64,000 nucleotides of DNA, from assembly GCF_014698935.1 (NCBI RefSeq), contig NZ_JACVMN010000003.1:539074-603073 (forward strand), given 5' to 3'. The translations under genes were made by a program, and so were the position numbers. The stretch comes from Flagellimonas sp. S3867 (GTDB taxonomy: Bacteria > Bacteroidota > Bacteroidia > Flavobacteriales > Flavobacteriaceae). Under the pieces are notes generated by a model, which did not search any database, was not told the DNA's origin, and saw only the letters and a list, made by a program, of their open reading frames with translations. This document shows positions 53,431 through 62,462 of the stretch, piece by piece. Every line of letters starts with the position of its first letter. Positions within the stretch are counted from its first letter, which is position 1.

Positions 53431-54432
53431 ATGAGAAATTTAATTTTTGTACTGGTATCAGTGCTTTATTTAGGATGCGCCACTAAGCCTTTGGTTAAAA
53501 ACCAAAATGTTGGTAATGCCTTGGGAACAACCTATTCTATTATTTACATTGCCGGAGAAGAACTTGACTTTCAAAAAGAGATAGATTCTGTATTTAAAGT
53601 ACTCAACCAATCCCTGTCCACATATATCCCAACATCTGATATTTCAAAAATTAATTTGGGAGATTCCTCCATTGTTGTGGACCATATGTTCAGAGAGGTT
53701 TTTAATACCTCAACACAGGTTCATGAAGCATCCGGAGGATATTTTGATCCCACTGTGGGAGTTTTGGCCAATGCATGGGGTTTTGGCCCAGGTGAGCAAT
53801 TGGATTTGGATAGTTTAAAGGTGGATAGTTTGTTGCGCTATGTGGGGTGGAACAAAGTAAAATTCAATGCCAATGGAACAATTTCGAAAACGCATCCGGC
53901 AATTCGTTTCGATTTTAACGCTGTGGCCAAAGGGTATGCCATCGACCGCCTGGGAGCTATGTTAAATGCCAAAGGAATTGAAAATTATTTGGTTGAAGTA
54001 GGAGGTGAAGTATTGACCAGGGGTATAAATTTAATTTCTAATAAGCGATGGTCTGTTGGGATAGATGACCCTCAAATAGAAACTGGCCGACAGCTAAAAC
54101 GAATTGTATCGTTGGAAGACAGGGCCATGGCCTCTTCAGGCAACTACAGAAAGTTCAGAATTGACCCAGAAACTGGTAAAAAATATGTGCACACCATAGA
54201 CCCCAAGACAGGCTATACCAAAAACTCCAAGGTTTTGGCAGCAAGTGTAGTGGCCAAGACCTGTACTGTTGCAGATGCCTATGCTACAGCCTTTATGGCA
54301 ATGGATTTAAAGGAATCCAAGGAATTGCTGGAAAAACAGTCCGCATTGGAGGCATATATTATTTATTTGGATGATAAAGGAGAAACAGCGGAATTTATGA
54401 CCTCTGGTTTTGAAAAATTGATTCAGAAATAA
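53431..54432 (+). CDS. apbE: FAD:protein FMN transferase, lipoprotein
   Basis: 333 residues. Lipobox YLGC (about Cys16) anchors it on the periplasmic side. ApbE motifs: GNALGTTYSIIY, LSTYIPTSDISKIN, GYFDPTVGVLANAWGFG, IRFDFNAVAKGYAIDRLG, NYLVEVGGEVLTRG and the metal-binding HTIDPKTGYT. It moves FMN from FAD onto Thr of NqrB and NqrC, explaining its place behind nqrF. Convergent with the methyltransferase gene, which ends at the very next base. Confidence 0.95.
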   Translation: MRNLIFVLVSVLYLGCATKPLVKNQNVGNALGTTYSIIYIAGEELDFQKEIDSVFKVLNQSLSTYIPTSDISKINLGDSSIVVDHMFREVFNTSTQVHEASGGYFDPTVGVLANAWGFGPGEQLDLDSLKVDSLLRYVGWNKVKFNANGTISKTHPAIRFDFNAVAKGYAIDRLGAMLNAKGIENYLVEVGGEVLTRGINLISNKRWSVGIDDPQIETGRQLKRIVSLEDRAMASSGNYRKFRIDPETGKKYVHTIDPKTGYTKNSKVLAASVVAKTCTVADAYATAFMAMDLKESKELLEKQSALEAYIIYLDDKGETAEFMTSGFEKLIQK

Positions 54433-55197
54433 CTATTTGGAAACCAAAGGAATAATCTCCCCTTTTGCCAATCGATACTTTTCGATATCATCCGAAGACA
54501 GCTTGGAAGTGTAATCTACTTCTTGTACCGTAAACCCGATTTCACGAAGCTTGTCAAAATAATCCCTGCCGTAAATACGAACATGATCATACTGACCAAA
54601 AATTCTAGCACGTTCTTTCTTATCGGTTATGGAATCATCCTCAAAGGTCTTTTCTCGCTTTAAATCCTGCGGAATCTGAAAAATGCCCCACCCGTCTGGC
54701 TTTAAAACGCGATACATTTCTTGCATAGCTTTGGTATCATCGGGTATATGTTCCAAAACATGGTTGCATAGAATTACATCGAACGAATTGTCATCAAAAG
54801 GAAGGTTACAGATATCTGCTTTTACATCAGCGAGCGGAGAATTTAAATCCGTGGTTGTGTAGTCAATATTTTTTAGCTGTTTGAACCTTTTGTGAAAGGC
54901 CTGTTCTGGGGCAAAATGCAAAAGACTTAGCTTTTTGGTAAAGAAATCGGTTTCATTTTTCAAAAACAACCATAGTAGCCGATGTCTTTCTAAAGAAAGG
55001 GTAGAGGGGGAGAGCACATTTTCTCGTGGATTCTCATAACCATATGGTAGAAAGGTTCGAAAACTTTTTCCATCAATGGGATCCATATGCTTTTTTCCTG
55101 TCAAAAAAACTGCGATTATGGGCCTGACCCAATAACTTAGCTTTATCAGCAACGGTCTCGGTACAAGATTCAAGAAAAATTTAAAAAACCGTTTCAT
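54433..55197 (-). CDS. Class I SAM-dependent methyltransferase
   Basis: 254 residues. SAM-binding features are present but the glycine loop is atypical (LLHFAPEQAFHKRFKQL); then [35 protein letters not shown] (motif with post-SAM acidic end) and VLKPDGWGIFQIP are the Methyltransf_11-type signatures. A basic, hydrophobic N-terminus (LNLVPRPLLIKLSYWVRPIIAVFL) suggests membrane association. Substrate unknown. 27 bases downstream of map on the same strand. Confidence 0.85.
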   Translation of the reverse strand: MKRFFKFFLNLVPRPLLIKLSYWVRPIIAVFLTGKKHMDPIDGKSFRTFLPYGYENPRENVLSPSTLSLERHRLLWLFLKNETDFFTKKLSLLHFAPEQAFHKRFKQLKNIDYTTTDLNSPLADVKADICNLPFDDNSFDVILCNHVLEHIPDDTKAMQEMYRVLKPDGWGIFQIPQDLKREKTFEDDSITDKKERARIFGQYDHVRIYGRDYFDKLREIGFTVQEVDYTSKLSSDDIEKYRLAKGEIIPLVSK

Positions 55198-55224
55198 TTT
55201 ATTTTGATGAAGGTACTGACAAAC

Positions 55225-56043
55225 CTAGTCTTGAAGTTTTTTACCTCGGAACTCCTCTTCCTCATCACTTTGAATTCCCAAAACATCGTAGATATATTGG
55301 AAGGTGGATAAAAGTTCTGGTTTGCCATCAACTAGGGCAACATCATGCTCAAAGTGTGCGCTTGGTTTTGCATCCGCGGTTAAAATGGTCCATCCATCTT
55401 TAAGTTGTTTTATTCTTCGAGTACCCATATTGATCATGGGTTCTATAGCTACAACCATTCCATTTACGAATTTTTTTCCACGTCCGCGCTTTCCATAATT
55501 GGGCATTTGTGGGTCTTCATGAAGTTCAGTGCCTAAACCATGTCCCACCAATTCGCGGACCACTCCGTAACCATGACTTTCACAATAATTCTGGATGGCA
55601 TAGCCTACATCACCAACGCGGTTTCCTTCTTTGAATTGTCTAATACCCGCATAGAGGGATTCTTTGGTAACTCGAAGTAATTTTTTGGTTTCTTCTGCAA
55701 CCTCACCTACCTCAAAAGTATAGGCATGGTCTCCATAATATCCATTTTTTAGTGCACCGCAATCCACTGAGATTATATCACCTTCCTTCAAAGGGTCATT
55801 ATTGGGAATTCCATGGACTACCTGTGCATTGGGACTCCAATTTAAGGTGTTCGGAAAGTCGTACATGCCCAAAAAACCTGGACTTGCACCTTGTTCCCTT
55901 ATAAATTCTTCAGCTAGCTTATCCAAATGTAAAGGATTGGCTCCAGGTTTGATTTCTGCGGCCAGCATCCCCAAGGTTTTAGAGACGACCAAAGCGCTTT
56001 CACGCATTAACTCGATTTCTTCCGCTGTCTTAATTTTTACCAT
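55225..56043 (-). CDS. map: Methionine aminopeptidase, type I
   Basis: Removes the N-terminal Met from new proteins. 272 residues with a pita-bread fold: SVDCGALKNGYYGDHAYTF supplies the two metal Asp residues, RELVGHGLGTELHEDP the metal His, IEPMINMG a metal Glu and HFEHDVALVDGKPELLS the final Glu. No N-terminal zinc ribbon. It lies between gpmI and the methyltransferase on one strand; a gap of about 60 bases to gpmI allows co-transcription. Confidence 0.97.
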   Translation of the reverse strand: MVKIKTAEEIELMRESALVVSKTLGMLAAEIKPGANPLHLDKLAEEFIREQGASPGFLGMYDFPNTLNWSPNAQVVHGIPNNDPLKEGDIISVDCGALKNGYYGDHAYTFEVGEVAEETKKLLRVTKESLYAGIRQFKEGNRVGDVGYAIQNYCESHGYGVVRELVGHGLGTELHEDPQMPNYGKRGRGKKFVNGMVVAIEPMINMGTRRIKQLKDGWTILTADAKPSAHFEHDVALVDGKPELLSTFQYIYDVLGIQSDEEEEFRGKKLQD

Positions 56044-56102
56044 GGCAGCAAAGATAAGCTGAAATCAATTAATGTGCGTGCTCGCAACAGATAGTTGATG
56101 TT

Positions 56103-57620
56103 CTAAATCAAGGATTTTTGGGTCATTAAATCAGGTTGTTCAATACCCAAAAGGTGCAAAATTGTAGGAGCGATATCACCCAATACGCCATCTTTGATGG
56201 CTTTAATATCACCATCTATCAAAATTAATGGAACCGGATTCGTGGTATGTGCTGTATTTGGGCTTCCATCGGGATTAATCATCGTGTCACAATTACCATG
56301 GTCGGCAATAACGATTGTGGAATAACCGTTTTCTTGTCCGGCTGTAATGACATCTCGGGCGCAAGAGTCCACGGTTTCACACGCTTTTATAGCTGCATCC
56401 ATGTCTCCCGTATGACCTACCATATCAGGATTGGCAAAATTAAGACATACAAAATCGGTTTCACCGGATTTCAATTCTGGAATTATAGCATCTCTAATGT
56501 CATAAGCACTCATTTCGGGCTGCAAATCGTAAGTAGCCACTTTTGGCGAGGGGCAAAGTATGCGCTTTTCACCTTCAAATGGTTCTTCTCTACCACCATT
56601 AAAGAAAAATGTAACATGTGGATATTTTTCGGTTTCTGCTATCCGAATTTGTTTTTTGCCATTTTCAGCTATCACTTCACCCAGGGTGTCCTGGATGTTT
56701 GCTTTGTCGTAAACCACTTTGATTCCCTGGAACGAATCGTCATAATTTGTCATGGTTACGTAGAATAAGTCCAGTTTGTGCATGTTCTGCTCGTGAAAAT
56801 CTGCTTGGCTGAGTACTTGGGTCAATTCACGACCTCTATCCGTTCTAAAATTGAAAAAGACAATAACATCACCATCACTTATTTTGGCAATTGGTGCGTT
56901 ATTTTCATCAGTTAGAACCAATGGTTTTATAAACTCATCCGTAATACCTTCATCATAACTTTTTTGCATGGCTTCGGATATGTCCGAAACTTTTTCACCT
57001 ACGTTGTTTACCATTACATCATAGGCGAGCTTTACACGCTCCCATCTTTTATCGCGATCCATGGCATAATATCTTCCAACTACAGTGGCCAGTTCAGTAC
57101 TCTTGTCCGAGCTAAAATTAATTACCTCTTCAAGAAAACCTTTGCCACTTTTAGGGTCTACATCCCTACCGTCGGTAAATGCATGAATAAAAGAATTTTG
57201 CACACCATAATCATCCGCTGCTTTGATCAGGGCTTTTAAATGGTCTACATGGCTGTGCACCCCACCATTACTTACCAATCCCAAAAAGTGGACAGCTTTG
57301 TTGTGGTTCTTGGCATGTTCGAAAGCATTCCTAAGCACCATTTCATCTTTGAGGGTATCTTCTTTGACTGCTTTATTTATCTTAGCTAAATCTTGATAAA
57401 CAATTCTACCCGCACCAAGATTCATGTGTCCGACTTCGCTATTTCCCATTTGACCTTCAGGAAGACCTACGTTCATACCATCGGTCAATAAATTGGAATT
57501 GGGATATTTCCCATATAATGAATCTATAAAAGGGGTATTGGCCTGCTCTATTGCTGATACTTTCGGATCTGGGGATTTTCCCCAACCATCCAAAATCATT
57601 AGGATCACTTTCTTGTTCAT
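56103..57620 (-). CDS. gpmI: 2,3-bisphosphoglycerate-independent phosphoglycerate mutase
   Basis: 505 residues from ATG 57620 (MNKKVILMILDGWG); an ATG seven codons upstream is at the promoter and is rejected. NSEVGHMNLGAGR holds the active-site Ser. Further metal ligands: FVCLNFANPDMVGHTGD and IVIADHGNCDTM. Manganese enzyme of glycolysis and gluconeogenesis. Confidence 0.97.
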   Translation of the reverse strand: MNKKVILMILDGWGKSPDPKVSAIEQANTPFIDSLYGKYPNSNLLTDGMNVGLPEGQMGNSEVGHMNLGAGRIVYQDLAKINKAVKEDTLKDEMVLRNAFEHAKNHNKAVHFLGLVSNGGVHSHVDHLKALIKAADDYGVQNSFIHAFTDGRDVDPKSGKGFLEEVINFSSDKSTELATVVGRYYAMDRDKRWERVKLAYDVMVNNVGEKVSDISEAMQKSYDEGITDEFIKPLVLTDENNAPIAKISDGDVIVFFNFRTDRGRELTQVLSQADFHEQNMHKLDLFYVTMTNYDDSFQGIKVVYDKANIQDTLGEVIAENGKKQIRIAETEKYPHVTFFFNGGREEPFEGEKRILCPSPKVATYDLQPEMSAYDIRDAIIPELKSGETDFVCLNFANPDMVGHTGDMDAAIKACETVDSCARDVITAGQENGYSTIVIADHGNCDTMINPDGSPNTAHTTNPVPLILIDGDIKAIKDGVLGDIAPTILHLLGIEQPDLMTQKSLI

Positions 57621-57638
57621 GCTGTCAAGGTTAGACCG

Positions 57639-57646
57639 CAAAAATA
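57639..57646 (-). promoter_or_regulatory. Putative -7 box of gpmI
   Basis: TATTTTTG on the minus strand matches TAnnTTTG, 18 bases before the gpmI start. No clear -33 TTG. Confidence 0.4.
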
Positions 57647-57827
57647 ACTTGATTTGGCTGGATGCACCAGTATTTGGGTGGATTTCTGCCTGAAGGGTTG
57701 TTAATTATTTATGTTAAAAACTGGGGCGTTGTTAAAATTTAGTTATTTAACTGTTAATGCTGTAACATTTGCCTGCATGAGCAGTCTATTTTTATATTAG
57801 TTAATCATTAATCAAAAATTATTCATC

Positions 57828-58220
57828 ATGAAAAAAACAATCCTAACCGTAGCCGCGGCATTTATGTTTGTGGTTACTGGCGCTTTTGCCACCGAAACAG
57901 AAACTTCTATTAATGAAGACTTAATCGTTACTGCTATTCCAGATGAACTTAGTTCTTTTTGTAAAGCAATCTTGAAAGGCGATGTTACTACAGTTAAAAA
58001 ATTAATTGAACTTGGCGAAGATGTAAACAAAAAATCGATGGGTATGGCACCTATCCATTTTGCCGCCCGTTATAACAAAACGGAGATTTTAGAATTGCTC
58101 ATTGCAAATGGAGCCGATGTTAAAAAACGTTGTGATAAAGGGTACACTGCAAAAAAATATGCGGAGTTATCCAATGCCACGGCAGCCTTGGAAATATTAA
58201 AATCAGCTATGAAAAAATAA
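57828..58220 (+). CDS. Secreted ankyrin-repeat protein
   Basis: 130 residues. Signal peptide MKKTILTVAAAFMFVVTGAFA, then two and a half ankyrin repeats: SFCKAILKGDVTTVKKLIELGEDVN, MGMAPIHFAARYNKTEILELLIANGADV and KGYTAKKYAELSNATAALEIL. Likely a periplasmic protein-binding module; partner unknown. Monocistronic: an AT-rich stretch of about 200 bases lies before it and a strong bidirectional terminator after it. Confidence 0.85.
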   Translation: MKKTILTVAAAFMFVVTGAFATETETSINEDLIVTAIPDELSSFCKAILKGDVTTVKKLIELGEDVNKKSMGMAPIHFAARYNKTEILELLIANGADVKKRCDKGYTAKKYAELSNATAALEILKSAMKK

Positions 58221-58244
58221 AGAAGGGGTTTATTCATCCAAACT

Positions 58245-58278
58245 AAAAAGAGCCCATCCTAAAGGATGGGCTCTTTTT
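58245..58278. terminator. Bidirectional terminator
   Basis: Perfect 15-base stem AAAAAGAGCCCATCC/GGATGGGCTCTTTTT with loop TAAA, between the ankyrin gene and the convergent small gene at 58316. Confidence 0.92.
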
Positions 58279-58315
58279 CTCATTTACGTATATAGTGTCC
58301 GTGTAAAAGAGTATT

Positions 58316-58483
58316 CTAAAAATCAAATCCGGTAAAGACCCGGTACAAAAATGCGTATAGGGCCATGGTTAATAATATACCACAAAAAATTGTGTATCCT
58401 TTCAGTAAGACAACCACAAAACTAGGCTTGCAATTGTCAAATGCCTCCATGTAGAGCTGCTTAAAATGTAATAGTGTTCCCAT
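58316..58483 (-). CDS. 55-residue membrane protein, unannotated small gene
   Basis: A frame in an otherwise empty stretch of 370 bases, translated by me: MGTLLHFKQLYMEAFDNCKP at the start, then FVVVLLKGYTIFCGILLTM as a transmembrane helix, and YRVFTGFDF at the end. The composition is protein-like: an amphipathic N-terminal helix, one hydrophobic helix and a basic/aromatic tail. I recall similar small proteins in Flavobacteriaceae (possibly the DUF6747 type). It ends 38 bases before a strong terminator. It lies about 110 bases downstream of the M48 gene and may be read with it. Confidence 0.65.
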   Translation of the reverse strand: MGTLLHFKQLYMEAFDNCKPSFVVVLLKGYTIFCGILLTMALYAFLYRVFTGFDF

Positions 58484-58593
58484 TGTTCTCTATTTTGATA
58501 GCACAAATGGGATAAGAAAGTTATGGAGACTCGGGTCACGCAAAGGTAGTTAAAACTTCCCAAAGGCTATTTTTAATCGACAAAGCGCTGATT

Positions 58594-59358
58594 CTATCGA
58601 CCTGAATATTTTTCTATGGCCTCCCTGATCTTTTCAATTCTATTTTCGGGGTCAGGATGAGTGCTTTGAAACTCAGGCACCCTGTTGGGGCCAGCTGCAT
58701 CTTTTAGAATCTTCATGACTTGAATCATTTCATATGGGTCATATCCAGATTGTATCATAAACAGAACTCCAAGTTCATCGCTTTCCAGCTCATCGCCCCT
58801 CCCATTTTTTAAGAGGGTATTTTGGCCAATACCGCTGACCAATCCTCCCATATCACCTCCTACGGAGGCTCCCATTGTCAGGGTCTGCCAAAAACTGCTT
58901 TCTGCGATTCTTTCTGCGGAATGCCTCCCTATTACATGTCCGATTTCATGTCCCAAAACCCCAGCAAGTTGAGCTTCGGTTAACTGGGAAAAAAGCGCAT
59001 AGGTAATAAAACACTGCCCGCCAGGTAGGGCAAATGCATTTATGGTTCTATCATCCGCAAGTAAATGAAAGTCGTAGCGGTATGGCGTTTCGCGAGCAAT
59101 ACTACTATTAACCAATTTTTGTCCAACGGCATCCACCAATGCTTGCATTCTTTCATCAGGATATAGACCACCGTGCTGCTGGGCCATTTCGGGAGCGCTT
59201 TGAAGCCCAATGGCTATTTCTTGATCAGCAGACATATTAATGTTCTGCACCCTTCCAGTATATGGGTTTTCTTCCTTGTTATTGCAACGTTGTACAAAAG
59301 CAAAGGCCACAATGGCCAATCCGATAAGTATTCGGATTTTCCAACTTCCTCTTCTCAT
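58594..59358 (-). CDS. M48-family metallopeptidase
   Basis: 254 residues. Signal anchor or lipoprotein-like N-terminus (IRILIGLAIVAFAFVQRC, Cys25). Zinc site HEIGH (His137, Glu138, His141), followed by GHVIGRHSAER and the third-ligand region RGDELESDELGVLFMIQSGYDP. NAFALPGGQCFITYALF is the substrate-cleft strand typical of BepA/LoiP-type periplasmic members, which act in outer-membrane protein quality control. Follows the M15 peptidase gene by 40 bases on the same strand. Confidence 0.92.
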   Translation of the reverse strand: MRRGSWKIRILIGLAIVAFAFVQRCNNKEENPYTGRVQNINMSADQEIAIGLQSAPEMAQQHGGLYPDERMQALVDAVGQKLVNSSIARETPYRYDFHLLADDRTINAFALPGGQCFITYALFSQLTEAQLAGVLGHEIGHVIGRHSAERIAESSFWQTLTMGASVGGDMGGLVSGIGQNTLLKNGRGDELESDELGVLFMIQSGYDPYEMIQVMKILKDAAGPNRVPEFQSTHPDPENRIEKIREAIEKYSGR

Positions 59359-59398
59359 GGTGTTAGTGTTCTAGAGGATTCAAGATACAAAAAATGCC

Positions 59399-60133
59399 CT
59401 ATAAAAGTGCTTGGTTGATATCCAAAATATTATCTTGGATATAGGATTTCAAGAATCCAGAAGTAAAATGTTCGCAACCTAAAAAGTCCTCATTCTGAAG
59501 CAACTTAAGGATGTTCACTTTTCTAAAGGCGGTTAGCATAGGTATTGAAATAGGCGCATAGCTATAGTGCCAAGGTTCATATTTAAACCCTCGTCGTTTA
59601 GGTTCATTGGTATAAACCAAGTAGAAGCCAAATTTTTCGGAATTTTCATCGAGCCATAGTTTAAAGTCTTCAAAAGGTCCTCCAGCTTCAAATTTCTCCG
59701 GAACCAAGACGTCACCGGTTACTTTCGGATAACCATTTATAATATCGATATCAGTTCCCCAATGGTGCCTACTTGTGCCAGGAATTGTGGAATACTCAAT
59801 GATTTTGTCAATGGCATCGAGCGGTTCCATTCCGTCATCTTCTGTAAAACGAAGGTATTTCCGTTCCCAAATGCCTTCCTGTCGATAAAAATCACGAAAA
59901 CTGGACACCATTTTAATATCAAATCCATCGGTATAGGCGGCTTTTTTCATTTCTTTAAATGCTTCATAAGCTTCTCTCCGCAAATTGATTCCCTCACCAA
60001 AGAGATCAATATCTGCTTTTCCCATTAATTCGTCTACCGAGTAATCCTCAATAGGATGCATTGGAAATATTGGGGGTAGGGTGCAGGCCAATCCTGATAT
60101 TGAAGCCGTTTTTAGAAAACTCCTTCTTTTCAT
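59399..60133 (-). CDS. M15/VanY-type D-alanyl-D-alanine carboxypeptidase-like protein
   Basis: 244 residues. N-terminus MKRRSFLKTASISGLACTLPP has a twin-Arg pattern (RRSFLK), so Tat export or a lipoprotein are both possible. VSSFRDFYRQEGIW, TSRHHWGTDIDI (zinc His and Asp) and YEPWHYSYAP (third zinc His) are the motifs of M15B peptidases that trim peptidoglycan side chains. Upstream partner of the M48 gene. Confidence 0.88.
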   Translation of the reverse strand: MKRRSFLKTASISGLACTLPPIFPMHPIEDYSVDELMGKADIDLFGEGINLRREAYEAFKEMKKAAYTDGFDIKMVSSFRDFYRQEGIWERKYLRFTEDDGMEPLDAIDKIIEYSTIPGTSRHHWGTDIDIINGYPKVTGDVLVPEKFEAGGPFEDFKLWLDENSEKFGFYLVYTNEPKRRGFKYEPWHYSYAPISIPMLTAFRKVNILKLLQNEDFLGCEHFTSGFLKSYIQDNILDINQALL

Positions 60134-60201
60134 GAAATAAATTTATTGGGCAAGTTAAGAAGTATTTTGAAACGTATTGTATACTATTTTGTAATTACAG
60201 C

Positions 60202-61377
60202 TTACTCAGAAATGTAAAGATAACCCTGGAATTTTTGTCTTAATTCAACAACTGTAAGCGTGTAAAAATAAATTCCAGATGATAAACCCGTATCTCTTGA
60301 AATCACTAAGTTGCGATTTGACACTCCGTTAAATTCATTGGCATAGTTCAGTTTGGAATATACCAAAACTCCATAACGGTTGTAAATATTTAAAAGGTTA
60401 TTGGGAAGATTTTCGATACCATCAATTACTAAAAAGTCATTGATGCCATCATTGTTTGGTGTTAAAAAGTAGTTGTCAAGTTCCAAGACTGAAAATGGTT
60501 CCAATAAGTCATCGGTTCCACCCAAGGTCAAAATTTCGTAGTCATTTGGAACAAAAGCTTCGGAAGTGAGGCTCCCTGTCTGCATATTACCACTTACTGA
60601 GGAATTGCCTAATTGCTCCCAGCGACTTTCTCTTTTGTTCCATCCGACAACCGTTAGGTTATCCATTGTTTCTGCTAAAAGATTGGTATTGCTGTTGATA
60701 TCCCAGGTCAGGGTTACTACAGAGGATTGGCTGCTTTCCAATTTCCAGAACTCAAGTTCACTTATTTGAAGGTCATCAAATTCTTTGATGTTTGTGTCAA
60801 ATTGTTGGCCAAGTGAAACAGAGTTATTAGGGTTCTCAAAATAGTAAGCGCATCTTGCCAAAAAGTTTGGTGCAATTGAGGTCAATGTGAGATATCTCAA
60901 CCGTTGCCCATCCCCAATTGGGAAAGTAACTATTTCTTTATTGGTTGCACCAACATATCCGTTGACGTGGGCAAGATCCCCAGTTCCTACATCAAATGCA
61001 GACCCAATAAAATTGAGATAATTAGCGGATGAATTTTTTGCAGTAAGCACATCTCCCACGATAAAATTGGCATTATTGGTAACACCAATCCAAGTATTTA
61101 AGAGGAGGCCATTATCGGTAACAATTTCAATATCATTAAAAATAGGATTGGACAATCCAGAAATGGTTAAGCGATTTGAGCTATAAAAGCCTGTTAGTCC
61201 TTGATTATTTTCAAATACGCCATCATCTATCAAATCAATATGGAAACCTACTGCAACAGTTCCATGGAACTGAAGGTTTCCAAAATTATGAAACGCATCT
61301 TGCCCCCATGAACATAATGTCAGACTTAAACTAAGCCCAAGTAACAATGCTTTGATATGTCTCTTTTGTTTTAACAT
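60202..61377 (-). CDS. Type IX secreted protein with gliding-motility-associated C-terminal (type B) sorting domain
   Basis: 391 residues. Signal peptide (ALLLGLSLSLTLCSWGQ). A beta-rich middle, then from about residue 300 the type B sorting domain: YFLTPNNDGINDFLVIDGIENLPNNLLNIYNRYGVLVY and a closing GIYFYTLTV...FQGYLYISE. Such proteins cross the outer membrane by the type IX system, of which PorT is encoded at 29858. Last gene of a run of three surface genes (from 64000 down). Confidence 0.88.
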   Translation of the reverse strand: MLKQKRHIKALLLGLSLSLTLCSWGQDAFHNFGNLQFHGTVAVGFHIDLIDDGVFENNQGLTGFYSSNRLTISGLSNPIFNDIEIVTDNGLLLNTWIGVTNNANFIVGDVLTAKNSSANYLNFIGSAFDVGTGDLAHVNGYVGATNKEIVTFPIGDGQRLRYLTLTSIAPNFLARCAYYFENPNNSVSLGQQFDTNIKEFDDLQISELEFWKLESSQSSVVTLTWDINSNTNLLAETMDNLTVVGWNKRESRWEQLGNSSVSGNMQTGSLTSEAFVPNDYEILTLGGTDDLLEPFSVLELDNYFLTPNNDGINDFLVIDGIENLPNNLLNIYNRYGVLVYSKLNYANEFNGVSNRNLVISRDTGLSSGIYFYTLTVVELRQKFQGYLYISE

Positions 61378-61442
61378 GCGCTCATCGGTATTCTTGAAAC
61401 AGTATTATGATGTTGTAATTGAATTTTTACGTTTTTAATTTT

Positions 61443-62456
61443 TTAGTCTCTTATGATTTGTTGCCACTCTACACCATCACTTTGCAAGGTGTAACATCTT
61501 CCATTTCGAATTTGAGTGCTAGTACCTCCAGTGTCAGTTCTGTATGTTGAACTGAATCGATTACCACCAGAATAATTTTTAATAATGTAGACCCTACCTT
61601 GACAACTATTTGCATTTGGTAATGTAATATTCGGTGAACCACCTGTCATTATTACGGTATGGTGATCTTCTGAAAGTGTTATGCTGTTTGTAATCCTTAT
61701 AATTGCTGTGGACATAGATCCGTTAACTTGGAAAGTAGAATTAGCCATTTGCCCTGTATTTACACCTACCCTGGGTTTTGCATTTAAGGAATTGGCACTA
61801 CCTTGAATTCTGAAAAGTTCTTTTAGCTGCTGATCTCTATAATCAAAGCGTTTAAAAAGAAAAGGTTCTGCCCCATCATCAGCAATAATAAATTCTAATT
61901 CCCCATTGTTGGAAACCCCGTTAGACCCAATTTCAAAATAATCTGTTCCTGCCGCACTTCCTTTAAGTCTGAAATTTCCATCGCTATTGGTAAAGAACAT
62001 GGGTTTATAAAATGCAGCGGCGTCCGCCTGAAACTGTAGTGCGGAAACTCCATTATTACCTTTAACATAGGTCAGGTATTGATTTGCATCTGTATAATCA
62101 AGATAATTCTGAACCAACCCAAGTGTCTGTCGTCTTCCAAACTCAAGAGTACTAACATTGTTAGATCTAATATCCATACTGACATCATTTGTTGTACCCA
62201 AGAAGGATCCATTACTGCCCACATTTCCTGTTAATTGCCAGTTAGAATTGGAGGTGGTTACCCAATTGGTTCCATTAAAAACTAGTAGTTCACGGGTATC
62301 AGAGTTGAATAACATTTGACCTTGTTGCATGCCAGTAATAGCATTTATTTCTGATGTGGTTCCTGTGTTGAGGCTAAACAATAGGCCCGCCTCAATTTGA
62401 GAATAAGAAACGTTGACCGTTAGAACAAAGCTTAATATTGCGAATACTTTTCTCAT
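61443..62456 (-). CDS. Secreted surface-type protein of unknown function
   Basis: 337 residues. Signal peptide MRKVFAILSFVLTVNVSYSQ. Early MQQGQMLFNSDTRELLVFNGTNWVT resembles the segment at the start of many Bacteroidota fibre-like proteins. The C-terminal part (VIMTGGSPNITLPNANSCQGRVYIIKNYSGG) is like the short beta domain that ends phage-tail-type or adhesin proteins. Not assigned to a family. Between the collagen-like gene (6 bases) and the type IX secreted gene (65 bases). Confidence 0.7.
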   Translation of the reverse strand: MRKVFAILSFVLTVNVSYSQIEAGLLFSLNTGTTSEINAITGMQQGQMLFNSDTRELLVFNGTNWVTTSNSNWQLTGNVGSNGSFLGTTNDVSMDIRSNNVSTLEFGRRQTLGLVQNYLDYTDANQYLTYVKGNNGVSALQFQADAAAFYKPMFFTNSDGNFRLKGSAAGTDYFEIGSNGVSNNGELEFIIADDGAEPFLFKRFDYRDQQLKELFRIQGSANSLNAKPRVGVNTGQMANSTFQVNGSMSTAIIRITNSITLSEDHHTVIMTGGSPNITLPNANSCQGRVYIIKNYSGGNRFSSTYRTDTGGTSTQIRNGRCYTLQSDGVEWQQIIRD

Positions 62457-62462
62457 AATTTT

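Noticed and set aside
56247..56768. 173-codon plus-strand frame under gpmI
   Set aside because: gpmI motifs are complete on the minus strand; this frame has odd, cysteine- and tryptophan-heavy composition.
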